Below are positions 1 through 13,900 of a DNA stretch of 64,000 nt, one piece after another. Position numbers and translations under genes: made by a program. The notes below the pieces were generated by a model. The model ran no database searches. It was given only the letters and a program-made list of their open reading frames with translations, and was not told where the DNA came from. The stretch comes from Varanus komodoensis (Eukaryota > Chordata > Lepidosauria > Squamata > Varanidae): contig NW_025336598.1 in assembly GCF_004798865.1 (NCBI RefSeq), positions 32,548,716 through 32,612,715 of the forward strand. The letters run 5' to 3'. Position 1 is the first letter of the stretch. Each line of letters begins with the position of its first letter.

Positions 1-306
1 GTTCACACAATCCACCCTCCTTCCACTCTTCAGTGTTGCCATTGATAGCACAGCATTCCCTGCCTGGGTTAAGGTGGGTCCATGGACCCCACTTCCATGA
101 CATGGAGCCACAGTGTTGGTCTCACATCATGGAAACTGAGGGTTGGGTGGGAAGCCCTCCTTTAGGCTGGGGCAGGGCTGGGGTTCCTGCCAAACAAATC
201 TTCGCTCTAGGATCTTCCCAAAACAGCCTCCACACAGGTACAGAGCCCCATATATGTGTGAATGCACAGATGATCACTTGAAGAACAACTTTTACAGGTA
301 AGCAAC
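1..306 (+). repeat. Interspersed repeat, unknown class, right end visible
   Basis: The end block TGAAGAAC...CAGGTAAGCAAC at about 272-305 recurs in inverse orientation at about 39664-39705, with TGAAGAACTCC and CAGGTGAGTAAC. The same kind of block is common in squamate and turtle genomes. The left limit lies outside the window or is unclear. Confidence 0.4.
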
Positions 307-1713
307 CTGACTCCCCATCAAGTGCTAATGATACTTATTTCATCCCTCCCTTCATGTTAGCCTGGCTGTTACTATAGCAACTATTTCTACAGTAGCTTCA
401 TACAGATTTAGACAATATCTGCACAGCTCTTCTACCCTTATCTCTACTACCTCAGCCACTCAATTTGCCAAGAGTAGAACAATTAATTTAGCAATGAGCC
501 TTCACTCCATGACAGATCTTTGTTCAGTATTAAAGCTTGGGTGTAAGGACTTCTTAATCAAATCTGAGATTTCTTTGACAACCAGCTCACAAAACAGAGA
601 TGATTTCAGATCCTGTTATCAGTGGCACAACCTTGCATCTTTCATAGAACTCCCAACCTGTATTTAATCCAGTGATTCCTGAACCTTTTATTGAAGGGGC
701 TCAGCAGCACCACTTGGGTTTTTCCTAGCATGACACAACTAGTACAAGCTACCTAAGCACTGGTGTCACATCATCTTTCTTAATATATCTTCCAGAAGAG
801 ATACCTGATGAACAGCAGATAGAAAATATTTCAGTTGTGTTAAGGAACCTTCAGGCTTTTGGTCTTGGGGAATGTCAACTTTTATGTCAGGACTTGGAAA
901 ACTAAGTTCTGCATTAGGGTTTTATGCTACAGGGTTCTGGTTTGTTCCCCATTATGCATATCAAGGCTAGAAGACCGAGTTGGCTCCAGGAAGCACATGG
1001 AACATTATATGCCAGCAGTGGCCGGGGTCCCACTACAAACTGGGAAGGGCTAGTCTGCTGCTGGCATGTGCTCCCCTGGACAGAGATGAAGCTTCCTTCA
1101 TCTACCACCTTTGCCATGCAAGTGCAGCTTTTGGAAGCTGGAACACACTGGGACAGCCCCGGTCCCGGGAGGAGATGAGGGGACAGGGGCCTCAGGGGAA
1201 GCCATTGGAGTCTCCCTGTCCTGGATCCCCCTCCTTGACCTAAAGACTCATCAGGTGGCAATGAGGGAAAAAATGGTTCTTAAGGTACTGTCTTGATTTC
1301 AAGAGTACTATGAGCCACCAGGAGGATCAGTGCTGGGAGGGTGTGGTCACCAGGAGGGTGACCATACCCTCCTCCCTCAGTGTCCCAACTGTTGGTTCAT
1401 ATCCCATCAGCCACCATTCCTGCAATTTCATCCCACTCTGGATGGGTGGAGTAGTTCCTGCAGCAGCTGATGCTCTTTCCAAGGGACTCTGTGGAAGTTG
1501 CATAGCAGGACTGTGGGAAACACAATGCAATCAGAGAAAGCTTGGTGAAGCAAGGAAACCATAGAACAGGTGGGAGTTCCTTATTGTGGTTTCTAGAAAG
1601 CAAACATACTATTCTGAAATACTGTGGCAGGATTTGGACAACATGATAGACCGTCCTGCTCAAAACACCACTGTAGTTTTTGCTGTGTCATGCAGAAATT
1701 AGGTATGGATGGC

Positions 1714-1800
1714 TGCAGTCCTATGTTCACTTACCCAGGAGTAACTGCCACTGAATTCAGTGGCACTTATTTCTGAGTACACGTGCATAGGATTGCATGC
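1714..1800. repeat. Short palindromic interspersed repeat (TCCTATG...CATAGGA family)
   Basis: The arms read inward from GCAGTCCTATGTTCAC and outward to GTGCATAGGATTGCA, with the perfect palindrome CCACTGAATTCAGTGG in the centre. This MITE-like family is very common in reptile genomes. Other copies lie at 47952, 50103, 52163, 57758, 58773 and 60574. Confidence 0.6.
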
Positions 1801-2458
1801 AAGTTAGAAACCCGACCTATGCACGCTCACCTGACAGTATGTCCTAATAGTTATATATTTCTATGCAAACAGGCATAGGATTATGCTGAAGGATGCACAA
1901 CTATCATCATATTTCACAACCAACACTAAGGATGCCGGTATTCTCAAAAAAAATGATTACATACGGCAGAATTCAGTTAAACAATAATGAATAGGAAACA
2001 GATGGGAAAATCCCCTGCACATTAGTACAAATTAGGATTGAGACTCACACAGTAAATCACGGTCTTAAATAAATCTTCTGTGCTAGAAATATCTCAGTAT
2101 TTCAGTTCCCCAGAATAAGCAGAACACAATATTAAAGGAAGAAACATAGAAAGCTCTGGGATATTTTGTACAAAAATACTCTTGTCCCCATTTAATCTAT
2201 TTATTTGTACACACTGTTTTGTTTCTTAAACCCAGGAATGCCACTTGAGACCAGTGTAAAGATGAATGGGAGGATCTGCTGGAGGAAATATGTATGTTAT
2301 TCAGCCTCTCTCTGTGACAAGACATTAAAGTAACATTATCCTTAGCAGAAAACAAACTTGCCAAATGGTATAATAACTTCTTTCCCACTTCCCCAAGGAC
2401 AAGAATAAATTTCATATTATTGACTCTAATTATGTCTTTTTTCTCTCCTTTTTTGCAG

Positions 2459-2707
2459 ACTATGACAAAGAAGATGAGGATTCTGTGGGTAATGCCAGAC
2501 ATTACCAGGATGCCAAGAAGCCTTCTGAGATAAAGAGAAGCAGATCATCATCCTTTGTGTCATCCATTGAGGATGAACAGAAGCCCCTTTTCTCCGGGAT
2601 AATCGGCTACCCATCTGTACTCGGGAAGGCCACGATGCTGGATTTGGAGGAGATGGTGCATGCAACGGAAAGGCTCCCCAGTGACAGAAGAAGTTACTCT
2701 TGCAAAG
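2459..2707 (+). CDS. KCNH7: KCNH7 exon: serine-rich part of the distal C-terminal tail
   Basis: The acceptor is a long pyrimidine tract ending in TTTTGCAG at 2458. The donor is AAAG|GTATTC after 2707. The exon is 249 bases; it starts with the last two bases of a codon and ends with the first base of one. It encodes YDKEDEDS, then a basic KRSRSSSF stretch, EQKPLFSGI and the end RRSYSCK. These match the human tail between the cyclic-nucleotide-binding homology domain and the coiled coil. The region is predicted disordered and rich in serine and charge, so it is a likely phosphorylation target, but no specific site can be assigned from sequence alone. Confidence 0.93.
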
Positions 2708-4869
2708 GTATTCAGCAAACTGCAGGAAGAGTGGGAGGGTGGATCACTGGAAAATAGTGTCACAGCATGCTTTGGGCTTCACAACGCAAGGGCCAAACAT
2801 ATTGAAGCATGGGCTGTTCATTTTTCCCTTCCAAGAGCATGACTGATTTACAGGGTCTGTGTTTCTACATAGGGTTAATACTAGTCTTCCTTGTCAGATT
2901 TGGTTGTTTATGTTTCTGTATCCTTTAACAGCATTCTGATGAACTTGGCTAACTGTTGCTGTGAAAACTGCCAATCATAGCAGCTTTGTAGCATCATATG
3001 GCCAAAAGAGGAATGCTCCCTTTACCTCTGCGCATTACCCTGCTACAGGGTATTAAATAGTATTTACTATTTCTTTATTAGATTTTGAGCTGCCCCATTA
3101 TCAACACAGCTCCCTGGGAAGGCTACTGACAAACATACAATCAGTAAACTCATATTAAAAGACCACATAAGACATTAAATGCACAATATTCTTCTCCTAA
3201 TCATAAAACAATAAAAAACACACCCATGTCAATTAACAGAACCTATGATTACAGAAAAGGCATAACAAAACTCTATATTAAAATACAGCATTAAAGCCAA
3301 TTCTTAACAATTAAAATACTGGCAAAATAAAAAGATCTTTGCATGGCCCTGAAAAGAATACAAAAAGGGTTGCTGTTGTGAGGATAAAATGCAGCAATAT
3401 AAGCAAGATTGGGTTCCTCACAAGAGGAAAAATGGCAAGATAGAAATGCACTGTAACAACAACAGCAACAACAACCCTGCAAGAGCAATTCCTAGGCACT
3501 CTCCAAAGGTGTGTGCCAAACAGATACCAATCATCCCAGATGCTGTAAGGACAGGCCAAAAAGCCAACCCTTTAGAGGCCAAAGGCCATCTGCTGTGGGA
3601 GAACAGCTACCGTGGTCAGTGTGGGCCATTCTGCCTGTTATGGCTTTGTGGCATTGCTTTGTGACATTTATTCATGGGTCAGTCCCATGGCATGGGCAAT
3701 CATACAGGGCCTCCCCATGTTAGCCCCACTGCCTGCCTGCCTCCCCCAGGGAAGTCCCATGTGATCTGCCCATCCCACGCAAAGCAGTTCCTCAGCCTGC
3801 CCCTGGCATGGCCTGGGCCCTTCTTTTTAAATAAATCAATATAGCACTGAGCGTGAGAGAGACAGGAGAGCCACTCACAGACCTCCAGCATCTCATCTAA
3901 TTTAGTTCCTAGTTTTCAGTCTGTGGAATCAAAATACCTTTCAAAATCTGAGGTTTTGGGACCCAAGTTAATGACAGCTTTGCTGCTCCACCTGTTGGCA
4001 AACCTCATACTGCATTTTTGTGTAAAGCACCAGATCCCCAGATGGGGAGCTGTGTTATATTTGATGCTGCATACCAAATGCCCAGATCATAAAAATCTGA
4101 GAGTGGGTGAAAGCAGATGGGCCTGATTCAGGAAGAGCCATTATTTCCTTCATTATGTCTTAACTGTGAAGATGCTGTCAGGGTGGATTTACAGCATAAT
4201 TTTGCAAACCTCTTCCTGGGCAAGCCTCATGGGAACTCTGTGAGAGCAGTGTTTAATGAGTTATACCTTTATCCAAACATAAATTATTTCTTAATTTAGC
4301 AATCACATGTTGCCATAGCACCTTGCTTGGCAGATCGTGAAAAGCAAAGTGTGCCAGATTTGATGGCTAATACATGACATGAGAGAGGGAATAAATTATT
4401 GAAATGCCTAAGGAGATGTAAAGCATCAAAGATTCCATTGTTGAAATACCACCTTCCGCTCCAATTCACTTCTGTGTGCACATGCACATGTACACATTTG
4501 CATCTGATTTCTCTCCTTGCATATATTTGTTTATTGAACAGAAGACAGCATCATTTATATTCTACAATGTTAACTACTGGAAGATCCTGAGCTTTGCAGA
4601 TTTATGTAAAATGCTGAGATGCATACATTTCTCATTTGGAAGCTCACCTTTTTCCTTCCAGCCACCAAAACTGTGTCCCTGCAACTATGGTAACATTTTC
4701 CAAGGCAACCTGGTGCAAACTGTACTCTGAGTTAAATTTAGCAAGTTTAAGCGGTGTGTATTTTCATCACGGCCAAACACAAACCCAGATAATTTCCCTT
4801 TGTTCCTTCCCAAAAACATCCTTTTTAGTGATGTTATTGAGAACTAATCATCCTTGATTAGGGATGTCT

Positions 4870-4915
<46 letters not shown>

Positions 4916-7900
4916 AATTATGCTCCATTCAGTCAGCTGCGGTTGTTTTCAATGACATTTTTAATTGAATTAATTTGAAGCACAGTTTTCTACAGCATGT
5001 CTAAATACATGGCTGTAGATATAGCAAATAATGAATGTATGCCTGTGCATATTAGTCTTTTAATCTGAAGATTTTATTCTTCTATTTGATCATGAATGCA
5101 GAACCCATTAATCCAAGAAATCATTAAAATTTCAGTGAGCAGATTTTTGCATATGAACTTGAAGTTCAGTGCTAAGCTAAAGTGTTAATTATACAACCAA
5201 TTTTTACTGTTTTTTACTTCTCTGTTCCTTCCAATGGAACCATCGTGACCTGCATAAACTGTAATCAAGGGTCCACCATGCAGTTCCATCAGGCTGGTGA
5301 TCATATGAGACAGGGTCTTTTCTGTGGGTGCCCCATTAGTATAGACCCTGATTGCTTTTAAACAGGCTATAAGTACCTGCTGGGTTATAGCTGTTTTTAA
5401 TGGATGAATCTGAGATTGATCCATGCCTTTAAAGTGTTATTTCAGACTATTGCTGCCATTTTAATTACTGGCTTTTTGATTAAATTCTTGGTGTGTGCTA
5501 TTATTGTGCACTCATATTTTAGTCTTACTTTAATTTGTCATATGTTTATTAGTATTTAATTGTACAAATAATTGTAAGAGACATGTATAACCCTAAAAAC
5601 TGTACACGGGTAAATGAAATTGTTGAGGCAATTAAGCCAAAACAGCCACAGGGGACTGTTTGACCCTTCAGCTATTTCTGCTCAAATTGCCTTGGGCAGC
5701 CATTCTCATCCTGGTGGAAATACTTAGCCATTGCAGAATAAACAGCAACTGAAGGAAAGTAAGCATGCATAAAAACTTCAGCCTACAGTAAGCATGCATA
5801 AAAACGTCCTCCTGGCTTCTCCTTAACTTCAGTGATGAATTGTGAATGTGCAAAAAAAAATCCCAAAAAGCTGGCTCATACATACCACAGCCCCCCCCCC
5901 CCCTTGTAGGACAGGAAGGGTATAAATAAATGTTTAGAGACAGGATGTGTATTTCACACCTAAAATGAACCATGTAGTTTTTATACTACTTTCTCCACCT
6001 CCCACCCTCTTTAGAGTGTCACTGAGCATTTAGTTGTGCATGTATTTACCAAACTGAGACTTTTCTTCCTTTGCCCACTTGTTCTTCAGACCAATGGACG
6101 TCTGCCATGCATGTAGTTAGGAAAATCATGGACTTCGTTTTTCGTTCAAGATAGTGGTGCAACAAACTGTGATCCTCCAGATGTTGCTGGGCTACATCTC
6201 CCATCATCCTTTACTCGTTAGAGGTACATGGTGCAGCAGTCCTTCAACATCTGGTGGACACAAGTTTCCCAGTCCAACCTTGAGGTGAAGTCTTGTGCAG
6301 TGCCTGTGTCTATGAGGTACTTTTTCTTGCTGTGACTGCAAGAACTCTGCACCAGTGCACTGGCTTCAGACTCTCCACCTTCTGTCCATGGAAGGCTTTT
6401 GATGCAGTTGAGAAGTCCCTGACAGATCCAGGAAGAGGATTCACAAAACCCACATACGAGAGTTTGGCATGGGTTGTCCTTGAACTATGGGATGCTTTCA
6501 AAAGGTGGACTGTTGTGCTGCCAGTATCCATCCAAAGTAACAAGCTATGGCTCACAACCCAACAACAAGCCATGAGTTCTCTTCATGGGCTTGTGATCAA
6601 CAAAGACACAGCTGGGTTGAGACACCATGATAACCCAAGTTTCAACAACGGCCCACAATCCAAAAACAGCCTACATTCAACCCAGACCCAGACTGTGAGC
6701 ATGGGCTGTGAGCATTGTCTGAACCCAGCTAACACCTCTATTTGTCTGACTGTGTCTCTTCATTCACTCCTGTTTGGCAGACATCACGGGCAGACAAATC
6801 TGGGAGGAGGAACCCAGCAGGAGCCACCAAGAGTCGTCCAGTCAGTCAGCGTTACCTCAGGTCACTTGGGGCATCTCCGAAACAGAAAGCGAGATCAACT
6901 ATGGCGAAGTGGAGCAGAGACTAGATTTGCTTCAAGATCAGCTCAGCAGGTAAAAAGGCCACGAAGGGAAGGTAAATGCTGACCCTCTCACCCTTGAGCA
7001 TCGTAAGGGTGTTTGCATAGTTCTTCCAAGGGTTTGGCATGCTTCTCAGTGACCCATGTAAAATAAGTCAGTTTTGTATTACCTACTTCAAAACAAAGGG
7101 CTGAATAGAGTGATGGTAGCTGGCTATTATGGCCATCATACCATTCTGTGGCAGAGGCTAGATCTGAACTAGGGATTTCATGGTTTACAGCACAGTTCTC
7201 TAAGCCTGACGCCAGAAGTGAAGAACCTCCAGCTCACAGAACTAGTCAGTGAGCCAAGCCCAGCAGCCAAGCCCCCACTATGGCTCACAGAGCTCTTCCA
7301 GCTGGCCCCACTCCCTGTCCTTGGCCACACCTCCCTTGGTTGGGTTTTTCTTGATCATTCATATCCCTTCATGCTGACTTCCCCAGAATCTAAAACCTGA
7401 CAGAGTAGACAAGGGAGAAAGAAAAGTACTATGAGCTCCTCAAATACTTATTGTGCCAGAAAAGCAGTTATTTTCTTTGGCAAAATATGCATAGGTAAGC
7501 CCTTTTTTCCTAATGTGCTCCACATAATTGTCTCTCCCTTTTTTCTTCTCAGTGCATACCAGGTTTCCATGGTTGTTGGTTATAGAGCACAGCTCTTGGC
7601 ATTGTTTGAACTGCATCTGCTTCAAAGTGTTCAAAACATAATTCGTTTCAGCCAGTAGCAATAACAATAAAAATGGGCTGTAAAAATAATGTAGACTAAT
7701 AAAACAATTCTCAGCAGAGAATAAGACAGCATAAGCAATATCATATATTTATTTCACCATCAACTGCATGACCATTGAGACATTTGTGTTAATATTTTGC
7801 AGCAGTAAAGGCAAATTTAGCTTTGGATCACAAAATCTCTTTGTTATTACCAGCAAATAAAAGTTGTAAATGTTTGCTGATTTGACAGGTGGACATGTGC

Positions 7901-10900
7901 CTTCAATAGCAACCAGACCACTTCATTCCACATATTTCTGGTGAGAGAACGAAATAAATAATGCAGGACAGCTTGCACTGCTTCCACACTGCAAACACAA
8001 TGTCTGGTTTCAGACAACATGTTAATTTATGCTCAGGGTCTGAGCATCATTAAGAGTAGGTTGACATTGAACCATGGGTTAATACATGTATTTTCCTGTT
8101 GCCTGAATTCAGCTTTGCTAACAAGCCTAACCATGAAATGTCAAAGGTTTGTTGTTGAATTATGGACTGCTGTTTGTTCACCATAGCTTATCTTGTCTGG
8201 GTTCAGACAACATGATGCCCACATTTCCACAACAATCCCCACTCAAACCTGTGTTGTCTGAGCCAGTCAGTATCTTAAAAGTTATATAGGATGCTATGAT
8301 ATTGCCCATCTATGGCAGTAAAGGGCATTCAGTGAAAACTTAGCTATGGCAAAAGTTTTCCTTGCTGCAATTTAGGCTGAAATACAAAGAGTTGGTTCTA
8401 CATGGCTAGAGGAAAAGAACTTATCTTTCTGAAATAGCTGCCCACATGACTTATGTCAATACTTTTTATCTTGAAGGAACTCCCAAAAGCAGTTTGAGAT
8501 ATGAAATAGGAATGTGTTGTTCAAAAAAAAGTCTTCGGTATCCCATTGGCCTTGCCCATCCCTTTTGGTGTGCCTGAAGAACTTGGACTCTGGCCATAAA
8601 TAAACCTGAGCAGTGATACTTTTCCAGTCTACGGTGATGCATAATAATTCAGTATCAGTATCATTTGGATTTGAAGAAAGCTAATTCTGATCAGAGGCCT
8701 CACTCATTTTTCATCTTAAATTCTAATTTAGCCTGATGCAGAGCCTGGAACATAAACTAAAGTAGATTTACCAGCTTATGTAGTTTGACCAGCTTATATA
8801 TTCTTTAACCTGGGTTTAACAATGCTGGAAAGCAAATTGAAATTATACATGACTTGAGATGCCTATCTTTTGCCAAGTACATTTGTATTCACTAAAGAGC
8901 TATAGATAATTTGTACCAGAAATAAGCTGTGTCTTATAACTGAAGGAGTATCCAACCGGGTGCCAAAAATAGCATTTACACCTGCAGGTTTTGTCCTTCT
9001 GCTGACGGAAGGCTCTTTGATCCGCCCAATTCTTCCACCAGTGAAATGATAAAGAAGGCCATCTGGCCATTCCCCTGGCTCCTTCAGCATCTCCCGCCCC
9101 CTGCCCCATAATGCCACTTTCCACACTGTTCCAAAAGAGCCTCTGAAACAAAGCTTGGGAGCGTGTGGAGACCTGCAGAGAGAAGGGAGAATTAACAAAA
9201 ATTGCCTCTCTTCCCATTTCACAGACAGAAGCCTCTACTTGAGCAAAGATTCATCCCTCAGTGGGTAGGAAGAGGCTGGGAACCTAAATGGGATTCAACC
9301 CTTGGTTCTAAAAGTATTCCAAATCAAAAAACCCATAAAACGAATCGGTTTAGATCCTATTATTATAATTACTTTGTGGTTATGTCTTGCCATTTTTCCT
9401 TTTGTGAGAAACCCAAGGCAGCTTACATAGCTCCATTTTCTTCTTACAACAACCCTGTGAGGTAGGCTGAACTGAGAGCCTGTGACTGGCTTAAAGTCAC
9501 CCACTGAGATTCATGGCCAAATGGAAACCAAAACCCAGATCTCCTGGATCCCAAGTCCAACACTGTAAGCATCACACTGACATAGAATCTGTGGGTGTAA
9601 TTTATTTTTTAGGATTTAGAAATGAGACATGGTTTGTCTTTCACAGATCCTCCAAAGCTCCAGGGTAGGATGTGCCATTTTAGTCCCGGAACTTTTAACG
9701 ATTCTGGCACCTGTAACATCTGGAGCGATTGCATGTGACTTATTCCTGACCAGCTTTATGATTTCAGTTGGAATAATGAACCCTGTTAGTCGTAACCAGG
9801 CAGTGATTGCTGCAGCCAAAAGGAAGCACACTGAAATCAATAAAAGTATTGGCAAGATTTGATGAAATACAAACACCATCTACCAGACTCATCCTTAAGG
9901 CAGAAATGGAAGTAAAGATACCATATTTATCCTTATGACTCATTTCATTTAAGGATTGAAGATTACATTTGAAGAGGGCCTCTAGGTGAAAACCAGCAGG
10001 ATTGATTTTATAATTTCTTAAATCTTGGAGCATAAAAATAATAAGCAGTCTTCCTCATAACCAAATGTAACCTTTAGTGCTTTATATTGCTGCCCAAATG
10101 GGTGTTAAAATCCCCTGTCGGGTCAATATTAAAGTCAATGTATTTATACTGTATTTAATTTGATAGTGTATAATTTGTTCCAGGTTAATTCTCTATAAAA
10201 TTTGTAGTTCCTCGGGGGGATACAGATGTTAACTATGAAAAGAAAGAAAGCTGTTTTCAATCCAAACCCTAAATACTAAGAAAAATATGGTGCAGGCTTG
10301 TTTCTTCAATTTTATAACTATGTTAACAAAAATGACAGAGACACCAGAGGTTCTTCCTGCTTCTACCAGTGTATTGCCTTCAAACCCAAACAAAATAATT
10401 TTGCCTGATCAGAGGGTGACAATCCAAATTTTCTGTAAACAAATAATATTATCTCTTAAGTTGTTCTTGAAAATCACCCCTCGGGAAGTGTGTTTCAGCC
10501 AGCAATACTTCAAGAAATAGCAGAGGGCAGCTTTTATTCCCCATCCTCTCGGGAAGTCCTAGTTGTCTTTGGGACAACACATTTAATCAAACTGAGTAAA
10601 ACAGCCACAACAACTACTTCACTCAACATTTCTTTAATGGAAGTTCAATTTTCTACCAGATTTCACTACATTGCAATGAAGGCGTCTGCCATAATTCTTC
10701 ATTTTTACACTGTCTAGAATTAATGCCATCCAGAATTGTCTGTCAAATGCAGTATTCATTCATAAATTCATTTTATTTGTTGAGCACCCTATAAAACCAA
10801 TTCTCTAGCTGTCAAAAGATATCAATAAACCCATAATAGCAGTGCAAATCCAACAACACCACATTAAAAAAATTCATTCCAGTGTAAGAACAATTATTTC

Positions 10901-13900
10901 AAGAGTTAAAACAACCAGAAAAGAACAGGAGCTAAAGCCCCTATCAATACCATTTTTTTCTAAATACTTATTCCCTGTATATTTCCTTCCTTTAAAGCAG
11001 GATTGGGCAACTTGAAGTCTTCCAGATGTTGACCCACAGCTCAGCCACCTAGCCAATCATGTGGAATGATGGGGTTGTATGCCACAACATCTGGTGGTTC
11101 TTTCTCTCTCAATAAGCATTTTATACTTCTCAAATGTCTGTGTGTTTCCATAAAATATCTGTTGTTCTTTTGTTGACAAAGTACACATTTGGGACATTGC
11201 CTTTATAATCAGAGATAACATTAGCTTTTTGTTAACTTTTTGTCTGCTCACATTAGAGTGAATTCGGGGAAGTGGGTGGGCATGCAGGCCCCAAGTCCAG
11301 CATGCCTGTTCCATCAGTTCGCAGTCTTCCTACACTGAGCGCAGAGATCGGAAGGTTGCGGGGAGGGCACTGCTCACATTCACTTGGACATAAGTAGAAG
11401 CTTCTGTGCAATTGAACATCCTAGTCATGCCGAGGCTTCTACTCACATTCAGGTGAATACAAGAAAGAACCCACTCAGCAGCACAGGGACAGAGTTGTTG
11501 TAGCTGAACCTTTCACACGTCCCCACTCCCAATTCTAATGGAGCTCTGTTTCAGGCAAACTTGGTTGAATTCAGATTAAATGCAGCACTAGATATAAATT
11601 GTACCTGAAGTTGTATTCACAGAGATGCCCCCTTGTTGAAGGAAGATTCTTGAGTTAGTTGGGGTGAGGCAATTCTTGGGAAACACCAGTGTTCTTGACC
11701 CATTCCAGTCTGGATTCAGGCCTTGTTTTAGGAGTGAGTCATGCTCAGTCACCTGATGGATGAGCTCCACTGAGAGAGGGATGGGGTTGGGGTTCCCCTG
11801 TGGCTCCTTTGTGTCCATAAACAACTTGTGATACCATTGCCCACTGACTGTGGTACCTCCTGGGCCAACTATATGCTACTGGCCAGGCTTAAGGCTTCAG
11901 TACTTGTTTACAGCTATAGACCCAGTTCCTAGGAGAGCACTTGATCAGTTGCTGCATTCATCAGGAAATACCTTTCTGGAAATATTTTAGAAGTTCAGCC
12001 CATCATGACTCAAGACAGGACCTTTAGTCTCATAGCACCAATTTTTGGAACTCCCTAATAGAACAAATTAGGTGCCAGCCCTTCTGGGTTTCCAGGGACT
12101 GCGAGTTTCAGTAAACATTTCAAGAAATGTAATCTGGTCTCCAGTATGCAGTAATAACATACAGGATACTAAGATACTATACTGCTACTGTTCTGCTTTG
12201 TGCAACATTTCCATATGTTAAATGTAAATGGTTCATACATATGTTTAAATGAGTAAGTAAATAAACTATTGATCAAAAGGCAATGTGCAACTGTTAAGTC
12301 TCTCTGTTTCTCTCTTTACTTACTCAAGTATTATTGTCTCAACCTGTTGCTCAAATGGTGTTGGTCTGCTAGAAACTCTAAGGAAGGGGCAGCCATGCTC
12401 AGTTACTGGAGGTGGCTTGTCAGCTGACAGACTGGATTTCAGTGAACTATTTGCTCCGACAGACCCAAGTAAAAGCCCATTCTTGGTCTGTGAAAAACCA
12501 TTCTGAACCTTGGAATCCCATAGGAGCCTTCTCCACCCTGGTGCCCTCTGGATATGGTAGACTGTAATGCCCAGCATTCTAGGCCAATGGTAGTGCCAGC
12601 TGGGAATGATGGGAGTGTGAACCAATGTATCTGGAATGTACCAGGTTGAGGATGGCTAATTGCCTGCAAAAGGTGTTGAAGTCAAACGCTAGCAAGAATG
12701 AACTGAGTTTTTTGCATTATTGTCACCAAGAGAATAACAAAGCTCCATTTCTTTCATTTGCGATGTTTCAGTACCATTTTATTTGCTACAAACAGAATCT
12801 GTGTCCAAGGTTTGTTTGGAGGGTCACTGCAATAGTTAGCATGCCTTCGAGTGCAGTCCTGTGCATGTTCAGGCAGGAAAAAGTCCCATAGGGAGTTGCA
12901 GGACTTCTGTCTAAACACACCCCAGCTTGCACCTGAAATAGCAGAGGATTTCCTAGTCTTTTCTGATGAAAATGTAAAAATACTAATTTACCCACGTTCT
13001 AGTTTATAAACATTTCCTCTGTATTTCCTTCCTTCCTGTAAAGCAGAATTTGACAACTTTGGCAAAAATACGAGGAAAAACACAAATAACATGAAAACAC
13101 CCACACACAAAAACACACATATATATTATACATCTAACCCATACTAATAGCAAGTTCCAAAAATGGTGCTCTGATACGAACAAAACAAATCTAACCTGCC
13201 ATATGGCCACTACAAAGCAAAACACAGTAGAAATCAAAGCAGACAACCCCAAACATTAACCCACAAAATCAAAGAGTTCGTTCCATTGAGGCCCATCTAG
13301 CAGCAGGATGGAAAGAGCTGGCAGGGTGCACATCCTCCTGTCAGGAGTTCTCTCCACACAGCGTAGATCTGTAGCTCAAGGAAGTTGAGGGGCAGATTAG
13401 AGGGGAAGATCCCATGCAAGCTAACGCCCACTCACATGCCTTCCAAACAGACGTTTGTGAGACTTTTCACAACGCTGTTATCCTTGGGAGCCGCTGAAAG
13501 GTGTTTTCAAGCCCTTTCAAGTGTTTGACAGTGCTTAGTTTGGGGACAGGTGGCAGGGAAGTCTAGTAATAAATTTTAAACCACAACGTTCCACACAGAA
13601 ACATTGTGAGAAATCATAAATCCACTGTGATGCAGCTCTACCATAGCACCACCTTTTGTATGGGTGATGGAATGCAAAGGGCGGCAGAGAAATGTAAACC
13701 TGAGGGAAGATAACCATGTCTTTCCTTCTGCAATTAAAATGGAAGAAGCAGAGGGTTAAGCCCTGTTCAGAAACCCTGGCTTGGCAGAAGCAGAGCAGGC
13801 AAAAGCTGGTCACTAAAAGCTGGTGCTCTCCTGACAGGGACAGACAGACAAACAGGTCCCTGTCCCACTGGCGCCCCCACAATTTCCACAGAGGTCACAA

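Larger units (their letters stand above)
1..2458 (+). other. KCNH7 intron upstream of the first exon seen
   Basis: I could recognise no KCNH7 exon here; the preceding human exon ends with an LRRRKLSF-type motif that is not encoded in this stretch. Besides two interspersed repeats (1-306 and 1714-1800) I see ordinary non-coding sequence. Confidence 0.7.
2708..6780 (+). other. KCNH7 intron (4.1 kb)
   Basis: This intron is non-coding. It contains a SINE 3' half, a long GT microsatellite, a C run, a 29-bp tandem duplication, one palindromic repeat and a composite repeat next to the following exon. About 4920-5110 is a low-repeat, AT-rich stretch with homeodomain-like ATTA cores and is the best candidate here for conserved regulatory DNA. 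Open frames are short and unlike known proteins. Confidence 0.7.

Noticed and set aside
6293-6982. Open frame of 229 codons overlapping a KCNH7 exon
   Set aside because: It reads the exon at 6781-6949 in the wrong frame and otherwise runs through repeat sequence.
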